Shown in pieces: positions 1-5,813 of a stretch of DNA of 5,813 nt (position 1 is its first letter; every line of letters begins with the position of its first letter). Position numbers and translations under genes: made by a program. The DNA comes from Spirosoma sp. (GTDB taxonomy: Bacteria > Bacteroidota > Bacteroidia > Cytophagales > Spirosomataceae), in NCBI GenBank assembly GCA_028288385.1, contig JAQBNX010000185.1, positions 1 through 5,813 on the forward strand. Reading direction: 5' to 3'. The notes under the pieces were generated by a model that did no database searches, was not told where the DNA came from, and saw nothing but the letters and a program-made list of their open reading frames with translations.

Positions 1-252
1 AAAAACCTCCGTAAACCGCAGGTAGCAGAAAGTGGTCGGCTCTACAACGTCAAAGTAGTGATAGTCCTCGGGGCCCAGCAAAAACACATCGCCCGCAGCA
101 TAGCAAAAGGAGTTATCATTCACAAAATGCTGACCGCGCCCGTTTCTGATAAAAATGATTTCGTAGTAGCTGTGCTTATGAATTGGATGAGGCCATTTAG
201 TAACGGAGAAATGATTTATACTGAATGGCTCATGCTGAATATAACGCTTCAT
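1..252 (-). CDS. AraC-family transcriptional regulator, N-terminal cupin part (3' end cut by window edge)
   Basis: Reading the minus strand from 252 gives 84 uninterrupted residues running off the left edge, beginning MKRYIQHEPFSINHF. The segment HKHSYYEIIFIRNGRGQH (residues 25-42), followed by a GDVFLLGPEDYHYF block (54-67), is the pattern of the N-terminal AraC_binding cupin domain, which senses a small ligand, often a sugar. The DNA-binding helix-turn-helix pair would lie beyond the edge and is not seen. The frame is open back to a TAA at 346-348, so an ATG at 267 (five residues longer) is also possible; 252 was chosen because family-like sequence begins there. No Shine-Dalgarno sequence is seen for either start. 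The gene is divergent from the DUF1080 gene at 403 and may regulate it and itself; that link is inferred from position only. The plus-strand frame over 58-339 is its shadow. Confidence 0.85.
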   Translation of the reverse strand, partial: MKRYIQHEPFSINHFSVTKWPHPIHKHSYYEIIFIRNGRGQHFVNDNSFCYAAGDVFLLGPEDYHYFDVVEPTTFCYLRFTEVF

Positions 253-330
253 AGCCTGAATGTACATAAAAGAAGAGAAACGTACCGGCAAATAGTCGAT
301 TTCTACCACAAGTGGCCAGCCAGCCCCCTC

Positions 331-338
331 TACTTTTG
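331..338 (+). promoter_or_regulatory. Possible Bacteroidota -7 promoter box for the DUF1080 gene
   Basis: TACTTTTG matches the Bacteroidota sigma-ABfr -7 consensus TAnnTTTG exactly and lies 64 bp upstream of the ATG at 403. No convincing -33 TTG/TTTG element is seen about 20 bp further upstream, so this is a weak call. It falls upstream of both candidate AraC starts, inside the divergent intergenic region. Confidence 0.25.
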
Positions 339-368
339 AACATCGTTACTAGCCGTTCTTTTAGGGCA

Positions 369-378
369 GGTTATAACC
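369..378. repeat. 10-bp perfect palindrome in the divergent intergenic region
   Basis: GGTTATAACC reads the same on both strands; the symmetry stops at the next base on each side. It sits 24 bp upstream of the DUF1080 start and about 117 bp upstream of the AraC start. A short palindrome between a regulator and a divergent gene could be an operator half-site, but AraC proteins usually bind direct repeats and a 10-bp palindrome can arise by chance. Confidence 0.3.
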
Positions 379-402
379 ACCACTTCTTAAAATATTACTT
401 AT

Positions 403-1512
403 ATGAGAAATTCTGCATTTGCTTTTGCGTTACTGCTGGTTGCGTTTTGGCTTACGTCCACAGGTCGGGCTAATGCCCAGAAGCAGTCGGCCACCGCCTG
501 GGAAAGCCTTTTTAACGGAAAAGACCTGAGTGGGTGGGAAACCTACCTGCGCCCTTCTGCCGCGGCCCCCGATCAAACCCCCATTGGCCTGAATAAGGAC
601 CCGCACGGTGTGTTTAAGGCGGGAAACGGTATGATCCATGTTTCAGGTCAGGACTGGGGCGGAATTTTCACCAAAAAATCTTATAAGAACTATCACTTAC
701 GTTGCCAGGTAAAATTTGGTCAGAAAAAATGGGCTCCCCGCGAAAATGCCGTTGCCGACGGAGGCTTATTGTTTCACGGTTCTGCACCGTATGATTTTGG
801 TTCTACCTGCTGGATGCGCAGCGTGGAATTGCAGATTCAGGAAACCGACATTGGCGATTACCATAACGTAGGAGCGGGCATTCCAATGTTACAATTTTCC
901 AAAGCAAAGGATGGCGACGATTCAGTAGATCAGTATGATCCCACGGCCCCGTTTCAATTAACGAAAAACCGGGTATATCGCTCCGCTAATTTTGAAAGCG
1001 CCCCCAACGACTGGACGAACGTTGAATTGGTGGCCCGCGGTGCCGATGCAGTTTTTATCGTAAACGGCTTTGTTGTTAACCGCCTGTTTAATATTTACCG
1101 AACCGATTTACACCAGCAAACGACCAGCGGTCAGCTTGAGTTTCAAAGCGAAGGTGCTGAACATTACCTGAAAGACATAGCCTTACGTCCTATTAATTTT
1201 TACCCAGAAGGCACTCCTAAACTAGTAGCCAACCAGGCAAACATGCTGCTATCGACAGATAAAAGCCAAGTGCTGGAAGTGATTAACCAGGGCGGAGATA
1301 CTGAACTGATCGCTGTAGAGTTGATTGGCAAGGACCTGGAGCAATTTGGTTTAAAGCTTCCTGGCTTTCCGTTGGTGCTTAAGAAAGGAGACAAGTTAAC
1401 GATACCGGTTTCAATAAAAGCGGGTGGCTCTCCCGGCAACCAGGCCATTTTGCAACTGGAAACGGTGTTAGGTCCTGTTGAGGACTTCAAGGTGACATTA
1501 CGGGCAAAATGA
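403..1512 (+). CDS. Secreted DUF1080 (3-keto-disaccharide hydrolase-like) protein
   Basis: The 369-residue protein begins with a signal peptide: MRN, a hydrophobic stretch at about 5-18, then ANA before Gln26 as the likely signal peptidase I site. There is no lipobox cysteine, so it is probably soluble and exported to the periplasm or beyond. Residues about 33-264 form a DUF1080 (PF06439) domain, a concanavalin-like beta-sandwich: SLFNGKDLSGW near 35-45, GGLLFHG at 120-126, the SVELQIQETDIGD block at 140-152, WTNVELVARG at 204-213 and GQLEFQSEGAEHYLKDIALRPI near its end. Residues about 272-369 form an extra beta-rich tail, possibly Ig-like. Family members are linked to cleavage of 3-keto-glycosides, but many have no tested activity, so substrate is unknown. 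The ATG at 403 is chosen because it directly precedes the signal peptide. The gene is divergent from the AraC regulator and ends 16 bp from the convergent rubredoxin gene. Confidence 0.9.
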   Translation: MRNSAFAFALLLVAFWLTSTGRANAQKQSATAWESLFNGKDLSGWETYLRPSAAAPDQTPIGLNKDPHGVFKAGNGMIHVSGQDWGGIFTKKSYKNYHLRCQVKFGQKKWAPRENAVADGGLLFHGSAPYDFGSTCWMRSVELQIQETDIGDYHNVGAGIPMLQFSKAKDGDDSVDQYDPTAPFQLTKNRVYRSANFESAPNDWTNVELVARGADAVFIVNGFVVNRLFNIYRTDLHQQTTSGQLEFQSEGAEHYLKDIALRPINFYPEGTPKLVANQANMLLSTDKSQVLEVINQGGDTELIAVELIGKDLEQFGLKLPGFPLVLKKGDKLTIPVSIKAGGSPGNQAILQLETVLGPVEDFKVTLRAK

Positions 1513-1528
1513 TACGTAGTATAAACGC

Positions 1529-2983
1529 TTAAACCCGCTCCATTTCCACTGGCTTCAGGTCGCATTTGGGCGTATCGCAGGTTGGGCATACGTACTCATC
1601 GGGTAACTGGTTGAAGGGCTTGCCTGCCTCAATGCCGCTCAATAAATCGCCATATTGTTCGTCGTACACAGTGAAGCAGTTTGGGCACTCATAAACTGTC
1701 GCCGAAGCCCCATTGGCCAATGGGGCTTCCGCATTTTCTAGCCGCATGGTTTCGGTTGTTTCTCCTAAACGGCGACTCCCAAATTTGCGGCAAAGACGTT
1801 CGATCTGGCCCGGCAAATGAATTTTGAACAACCCTTTCTCGAACCGGAAATGAGTGCGGCTGTTGGGGTTAAAGTTTTCACTAAAATAAAGGTCATACAC
1901 GCTGAAGAGGGCAAGCTGGCCAAAGCAGATTAAGGGTCTTTTCCTGATCAGAACGGAGCCGAATACCTCTGATTTTGGCCTTGTTTGCACACCAAAGCAC
2001 AACCCGTAGGTTCGGGTATCGTGCCGTTGAAAATACTGATTAACGTAGTTTTTGATAGCCGTACCCTCATCCTGATGATCTTCGGTTTGCCAGGCCAATT
2101 CGTTGGCTGCATGGCGAACATTAATGTTATGTTTCCCCAACACATAGGACCACATGGGCCGGTCTTTCTCTTCAATACCTTTAATAATGAGTGACTTCCA
2201 GGGCGTAATGCATAATTCCCCAATCCGCGTTTTGAGGCACATGGAGCAAATATCCTGTAGGAACGTGATCGAAAACTGCTCATCGCGCCGGTAGAGCCCC
2301 AGCCATGACCGGCTCCCATACCGGTTAAATCCCTCATAATAAGGAAGCGAGAACTCGGGCAACGCTACGTCCTGCGTGGCCGGCTGCCTGATGAAGGTTT
2401 GGGTATCCATCACTGCCTTATACAAGGCATCCTCCCCGTAGTGACCCTCATCCAGCATAGCTTCTTCAATGGCTTTGGCCAGCCGCCCGATCTGATTGGT
2501 GTAAATCAGATCGGGCCACTTAAACAAGGTGTTGTGCTGTTTCGGTCTGACATATACATACCAGAAGTGGGGCTCTGGCGAAGCAATGAAGTTAAGATTA
2601 CCGGTAAAAAACGGCGTAAAGCTCTGATCTGAGTCGGACAGGTTTATTTTTAGTCGTGGCTGGTAATCAAGGCTGTCCAGAACCGTATGATATTCGCTTT
2701 CTCCGAGCCAGGTACCCGTATGAAACACCTCTTCCCCGCAGTACGAGCTAATGATGTTGGGATACTGGTCGGTGTTAACTTCGTAGGGAATCTGCTGCTG
2801 TTTGAGGTCTTTTTCCAGAAAGCGCATATCCTCATAGTGCGCGGTCATGAGCAGTTGTTGCCGGGCGCCAAACCGAACCTGCCGAATGTTGGCGGTGTAG
2901 GCCAGACCTAATAGTGTCTGCAACGAACCTGGCGATATAATACCGGCGGGCAGGTTGAACTTTAGGGTATAGTAATCACGCAT
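1529..2983 (-). CDS. Sulfite/nitrite-reductase-like protein with C-terminal rubredoxin domain
   Basis: The 484-residue protein has no signal peptide and should be cytoplasmic. Residues about 1-75 resemble a nitrite/sulfite reductase ferredoxin-like half-domain (LPAGIISPGSLQTLLGLA, then RFGARQQLLM); about 76-175 resemble the siroheme-binding domain; about 215-295 look like a second half-domain (RIGELCITPWKSLIIKGI). Aligned by eye, the usual CX5C and CX3C ligands of siroheme/[4Fe-4S] are missing: only Cys82 fits, and the GCPNxC region reads LSDSDQSFT (115-123). Residues about 430-480 are a rubredoxin: YECPNC at 431-436 and VCPTCD at 465-470 give Fe ligands C433, C436, C466 and C469, with the typical GI..G..F..LPD spacing. 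The ATG at 2983 overlaps the upstream nitrate reductase stop by 8 bp, so the two are cotranscribed and probably translationally coupled. It is likely an electron-transfer or accessory partner of that enzyme; a catalytic nitrite reductase role is unlikely without the ligands. The domain assignment of residues 295-415 is uncertain. Confidence 0.88.
   Translation of the reverse strand: MRDYYTLKFNLPAGIISPGSLQTLLGLAYTANIRQVRFGARQQLLMTAHYEDMRFLEKDLKQQQIPYEVNTDQYPNIISSYCGEEVFHTGTWLGESEYHTVLDSLDYQPRLKINLSDSDQSFTPFFTGNLNFIASPEPHFWYVYVRPKQHNTLFKWPDLIYTNQIGRLAKAIEEAMLDEGHYGEDALYKAVMDTQTFIRQPATQDVALPEFSLPYYEGFNRYGSRSWLGLYRRDEQFSITFLQDICSMCLKTRIGELCITPWKSLIIKGIEEKDRPMWSYVLGKHNINVRHAANELAWQTEDHQDEGTAIKNYVNQYFQRHDTRTYGLCFGVQTRPKSEVFGSVLIRKRPLICFGQLALFSVYDLYFSENFNPNSRTHFRFEKGLFKIHLPGQIERLCRKFGSRRLGETTETMRLENAEAPLANGASATVYECPNCFTVYDEQYGDLLSGIEAGKPFNQLPDEYVCPTCDTPKCDLKPVEMERV
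1701..1732. repeat. Long palindrome inside the rubredoxin-protein gene
   Basis: Positions 1704-1729 are a perfect 26-bp palindrome; each arm is GAAGCCCCATTGG when read inward on its own strand. Beyond one C/C mismatch (1703/1730) two more pairs match, giving 32 bp with one mismatched pair. On the minus strand it encodes residues 418-427 (AEAPLANGAS), the linker just before the rubredoxin domain. As RNA it would fold into a GC-rich stem with a very small loop. Read on the plus strand it is followed by CATTTTCT, so it could end the convergent DUF1080 transcript about 190 bp after that gene's stop; this role is inferred. Confidence 0.85.
2485..2516. repeat. Inverted repeat, 13-bp perfect arms with 6-base loop, inside the rubredoxin-protein gene
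   Basis: The left arm GCCCGATCTGATT (2485-2497) is exactly complementary to the right arm AATCAGATCGGGC (2504-2516), with GGTGTA between them. On the minus strand it encodes about residues 156-167 (WPDLIYTNQIGR). There is no T-run after either side that would make it a standard terminator. It is the second strong hairpin in this gene and does not share sequence with the palindrome at 1704-1729. Confidence 0.8.
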
Positions 2984-5813
2984 GGCTCATAACGGGGCTT
3001 AATTCCACAGGCACTACGTCCGCTTCGATCTGGGCATTTAGTAGACTACGCACTTCAGGCCGGCAGGAACCACAACCCGTTCCGGCACCGGTTTTCTGGC
3101 AGAGTTGTTGAAAGTCCGTGCAGCCAGCCTCAATAACACGTTTCAGATTCCCCTGCCCAACGTTGTTGCAGGAGCATACGAGTTTTCCTTCAAGGGGGTC
3201 TATCTCTTTACTGGATCGCAGGAGTTGTAATCGTTTTTCGGAAAGCTCGGTCCCAGTAGCGACAAGATCCTTAAATTCCCCAAACTCGTTTTTGTCGCCC
3301 ACCAAAATGGCCCCTACTAACCTGTCCTTGTGAACGATGCACTTTTTATAATACCGCTTTGCCTTATCGATGAATATAATTTCTTCGTAGGATGGGTCAT
3401 TGGGCGGGGCCTCAGCCAACCCAATGCTGCACAGGTGCAAGCCCTCCATTTTCAGGATGTTTAGGGAAACGCTGCCGCCGTATGGCTGCGAGATGTCACC
3501 GGCGATGAACCGGGCGGCTGCCTCGGTCTGTTGCTCGGCCGCCAGAGTAATTCCCCACATCTGACCACGCCACTGGGCTATTTCGCCAGCTGCAAAGATG
3601 TCGGGATCGGATGTTTGCATATAATCGTTCACCACAACCCCCCGGTTGCAGGAGAGCCCACTCTGGCAGGCCAGTTCGATATTCGGAACCGTACCAATGG
3701 CCATAATTACGGCCTGACACGCAATTTTTCGACCCGATTTCAGCTGAATGCCTTCTACCTGTTCCGTTCCTGCAAAGGTCAAGACTTCATCATTAAAGTA
3801 GATGTCGATGCCCCGCTCTACCAACTCCTGATACAGCAGATCACTGGCCAGGGGATCGAGTTGACGTTCCATAAAGCGTCCACCCCGCTGGATTACCGAC
3901 ACCCGAACATGGAGTTGACGAAGCGATGCTGCCAGTTCCAGACCCAGCAACCCTCCGCCCACAATAACGGCCTGCGCATCAGGCCGGCCCAAAAAGGGCA
4001 GTAATGAGTCGGCATCAAGCCGCGATCGCATGGTGAAGATCCCAGGCAATTCAGGAACGCCTTTGGGTCTGAAAGCCCGGCTTCCGGTTCCGAGAATAAG
4101 CTTGTCGTAGGTATGCTCAAGACCATTACTATCGGTCACCGTTTTGTGCTGGCGGTCGATATGGACAATACTCACCCCCTTTTGAACCGTAATGTTTGTC
4201 TCCTCAAACTGGTCTTCCCGCAACCGAACCAGTTGTTCCCAGGACTGAGCACCACTGATGTAGTCGGGTAACAATACGCGGTTATAAAAAGGATATATCT
4301 CTTTGGAGAAAACATGAATGTCGTCAACTTCCAGACCATCGGAGCCCTTGGGTCGATTTGCTTTTAACGTCCGGTATGCATTGATAAAGCCCAGTCCTGC
4401 CGAACCCGTGCCAATGATGATGATTTTTTTAGGCGGTTTCTGGTATATCGTTACCTGAACGGCCGAAAACTTAAAATCGGGTTCTTTTGACTTTGGATCT
4501 ACCAGACTATTCGTCAGGTTGTTAGCCCGACCGAGCGTGCTATTCACCAGCTTACCCCAGTGCATAGGCAAAAAACACAGCCCTGGACGTACATCATCGG
4601 TCAGTTGGGCCGTCACCCGGACGTTGCCCCGCCGTCCGGTTATTTCGACCAGTTGTCCATCCTGAATACCGCGCGCTTCTGCATCGTCGGGATGGATTTG
4701 CAGAAAGGGTTTGGGAATATGCTGGTTTAATTTGGCGACTCGTCCCGTTTTGGTCATCGTGTGCCATTGGTCGCGGATGCGGCCAGTGGTTAACACCAGC
4801 GGAAACGCTTCATCGATGGGTTCAGAGCTATTACAATCTGGTACGGCATGAAGCTGAGCGCGTTGGTTCGGCGTATAAAACCGGTGATCGGTAAAAAGCC
4901 GTTTCGTACCGGTTCCTTCATCTCTCGACTCTACCTCACCGGCTCGCAGCGGCCACTGAACACTACGTTTCTGTTTCAGTAACGCATAACTTACCCCCGT
5001 TACGTCAACGTTGGTATCGGCCGTGATTTGCGTATATTCCTGGTACACGTCTGATGCATTTTGGTAATCAAACGACTCGCCAAAACCCATTTTTTGGGCA
5101 AAGCGCCAGATGATCTCCGCATCCGGTAAGGCTTCGCCAGGCGCGTCAATCACTTTAGGCAGGTGGGTAATGCGCCGTTCGGCGTTGGTCATGGTGCCTT
5201 CCTTTTCCAGCCAGGCGGCCGCCGGAAAGACAACATCAGCAAACTGAACGGTATCAGCCCGGTCTGATACATCCTGCACCACCACAAATCGGGCCTTTCC
5301 CAGGGCTTTCTCTACAGCATTGGCATCCGGCAGGCTCACAAGTGGGTTGGTATTAATGATCCAGATGGCTTTCAGGCGGTCATCGGCCAAGGCTTCAAAC
5401 ATTTCAGTAGCCGTCAGGCCGGGCTTGTCGGCAATGGCTACAGGTCCGTTCCAGAAGGCTTCCAGTTCAGCGCGGTGGGTGGCATTCGCTACGTCGCGGT
5501 GGCCGGGAAGCGCATTGGCTAAACCACCCACCTCCCGCCCGCCCATGGCATTGGGCTGCCCGGTTAACGAGAATGGCCCGTTACCCGGTGTGCCGATGCG
5601 ACCTGTAATGAGATGGAGGTTAATGAGCGACAGATTTTTATTAACCCCGATCACTGACTGATTCAGACCCATGGTCCATAAGGAGAGATAGCCTTTGGAC
5701 TGGCCTATCCACTCAGCCACCTGAACGATAGCCTCGGCAGCAATGCCACACAAGGCAGCCGATTCGGCCACGGTACGTTGCACCACCAATTCCCGGTAGG
5801 CCAAAAATCCATC
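2976..5813 (-). CDS. nasA: Assimilatory nitrate reductase fused to NirB-like FAD/NAD(P)H reductase and BFD [2Fe-2S] domain (5' end outside window)
   Basis: The reading frame is open to the right edge; the visible part is 945 residues and lacks the N-terminal [4Fe-4S] and molybdenum-ligand region. Residues 1 to about 325 are the molybdopterin oxidoreductase core, with the cytoplasmic NasA/NarB-type signature LWTMGLNQS, INLHLITGRIG, GPFSLTGQPNAMGGREVGG. About 336-455 is the dinucleotide-binding domain (LVLTTGRIRDQWHTMTKTGR). About 462-800 is a NirB-like pyridine-nucleotide reductase: FAD motif IIIIGTGSAG, YPFYNRVLLPDYISG, NAD(P)H motif VIVGGGLLGLE, MERQLD and SDPDIFAAGE. About 877-925 is a BFD-like [2Fe-2S] domain with ligands C880, C882, C914 and C917. 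The protein should be a self-contained NAD(P)H-dependent nitrate reductase making nitrite in the cytoplasm. NirB's usual siroheme domain is absent; the next gene, overlapping by 8 bp, carries a similar fold without the ligands. The symbol refers to the catalytic part only. An internal TTG at 5804 is not a real start. The promoter lies outside the window. Confidence 0.92.
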   Translation of the reverse strand, partial: DGFLAYRELVVQRTVAESAALCGIAAEAIVQVAEWIGQSKGYLSLWTMGLNQSVIGVNKNLSLINLHLITGRIGTPGNGPFSLTGQPNAMGGREVGGLANALPGHRDVANATHRAELEAFWNGPVAIADKPGLTATEMFEALADDRLKAIWIINTNPLVSLPDANAVEKALGKARFVVVQDVSDRADTVQFADVVFPAAAWLEKEGTMTNAERRITHLPKVIDAPGEALPDAEIIWRFAQKMGFGESFDYQNASDVYQEYTQITADTNVDVTGVSYALLKQKRSVQWPLRAGEVESRDEGTGTKRLFTDHRFYTPNQRAQLHAVPDCNSSEPIDEAFPLVLTTGRIRDQWHTMTKTGRVAKLNQHIPKPFLQIHPDDAEARGIQDGQLVEITGRRGNVRVTAQLTDDVRPGLCFLPMHWGKLVNSTLGRANNLTNSLVDPKSKEPDFKFSAVQVTIYQKPPKKIIIIGTGSAGLGFINAYRTLKANRPKGSDGLEVDDIHVFSKEIYPFYNRVLLPDYISGAQSWEQLVRLREDQFEETNITVQKGVSIVHIDRQHKTVTDSNGLEHTYDKLILGTGSRAFRPKGVPELPGIFTMRSRLDADSLLPFLGRPDAQAVIVGGGLLGLELAASLRQLHVRVSVIQRGGRFMERQLDPLASDLLYQELVERGIDIYFNDEVLTFAGTEQVEGIQLKSGRKIACQAVIMAIGTVPNIELACQSGLSCNRGVVVNDYMQTSDPDIFAAGEIAQWRGQMWGITLAAEQQTEAAARFIAGDISQPYGGSVSLNILKMEGLHLCSIGLAEAPPNDPSYEEIIFIDKAKRYYKKCIVHKDRLVGAILVGDKNEFGEFKDLVATGTELSEKRLQLLRSSKEIDPLEGKLVCSCNNVGQGNLKRVIEAGCTDFQQLCQKTGAGTGCGSCRPEVRSLLNAQIEADVVPVELSPVMSHA

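Noticed and set aside
58..339. 93-residue plus-strand open frame at the left edge
   Set aside because: The opposite strand encodes a clear AraC-type cupin over 1-252; the plus-strand translation has no recognisable pattern and no credible start context.
1513..1528. Rho-independent terminator between the convergent genes
   Set aside because: The gap is only 16 bp and shows no GC-rich stem or T-run; any hairpin terminator must lie inside a coding region, such as 1701-1732.
1948..2337. 129-residue minus-strand open frame inside the rubredoxin gene
   Set aside because: It lies in a different frame on the same strand as a gene with clear domain matches; it shows no motif of its own.
3531..4004. 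157-residue plus-strand open frame
   Set aside because: It is antisense to the FAD/NAD(P)H module of the nitrate reductase fusion, whose motifs (GGGLLGLE, FAAGE) are unmistakable; its own translation resembles no family.
5080..5107. Possible hairpin around CCCATTTTTTGGG
   Set aside because: Only about four bases pair around the loop, which is expected by chance in a sequence of this length.
5320..5661. 113-residue plus-strand open frame
   Set aside because: It is antisense to the strongly conserved molybdopterin core (GPFSLTGQPNAMGGREVGG region) and so is a shadow.
5802..5804. TTG as the start codon of the nitrate reductase fusion
   Set aside because: The frame continues upstream (Asp-Gly-Phe) to the window edge, and the family has several hundred more residues before this point, so the gene is cut by the window.

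Overview
The window looks like the chromosome of a Bacteroidota bacterium, most likely a cytophagal relative of Spirosoma (order and genus are inferred). Supporting signs are a base composition of about 50% GC by eye, start codons without Shine-Dalgarno sequences, a secreted DUF1080 protein, an AraC-type regulator with an N-terminal cupin, and a nitrate-assimilation operon with fused redox modules. No RNA genes, insertion sequences, CRISPR arrays or attachment sites were seen.

Layout from left to right: (1) about 1-252, minus strand, the N-terminal cupin part of an AraC-family transcriptional regulator, cut by the window edge. (2) 253-402, a divergent intergenic region with a weak Bacteroidota-type -7 box and a 10-bp palindrome. 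(3) 403-1512, plus strand, a complete exported DUF1080 (3-keto-disaccharide hydrolase-like) protein with an extra C-terminal beta-rich domain. (4) A 16-bp convergent gap. (5) 1529-2983, minus strand, a 484-residue protein with a sulfite/nitrite-reductase-like fold that appears to have lost its siroheme/[4Fe-4S] cysteines, followed by a C-terminal rubredoxin domain. (6) 2976-5813, minus strand, cut at its 5' end: the C-terminal two thirds or so of an assimilatory molybdopterin nitrate reductase fused to a NirB-like FAD/NAD(P)H reductase and a BFD-type [2Fe-2S] domain.

The two minus-strand redox genes overlap by 8 bp and are clearly one operon, transcribed from the right. The fusion protein should carry electrons from NAD(P)H through FAD and [2Fe-2S] to the molybdenum site and reduce nitrate to nitrite in the cytoplasm. 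The rubredoxin protein is probably an electron-transfer or assembly partner, but its exact job cannot be read from sequence. The AraC and DUF1080 genes form a separate, divergent unit probably linked to carbohydrate use.

The least expected features are the cofactor-stripped reductase fold joined to rubredoxin, and two long inverted repeats inside that same gene: a perfect 26-bp palindrome at the domain linker, and a 13-bp-arm hairpin further upstream in the gene. Nothing in the window clearly amounts to a wholly new system; the nitrate operon architecture is the best candidate for closer study.
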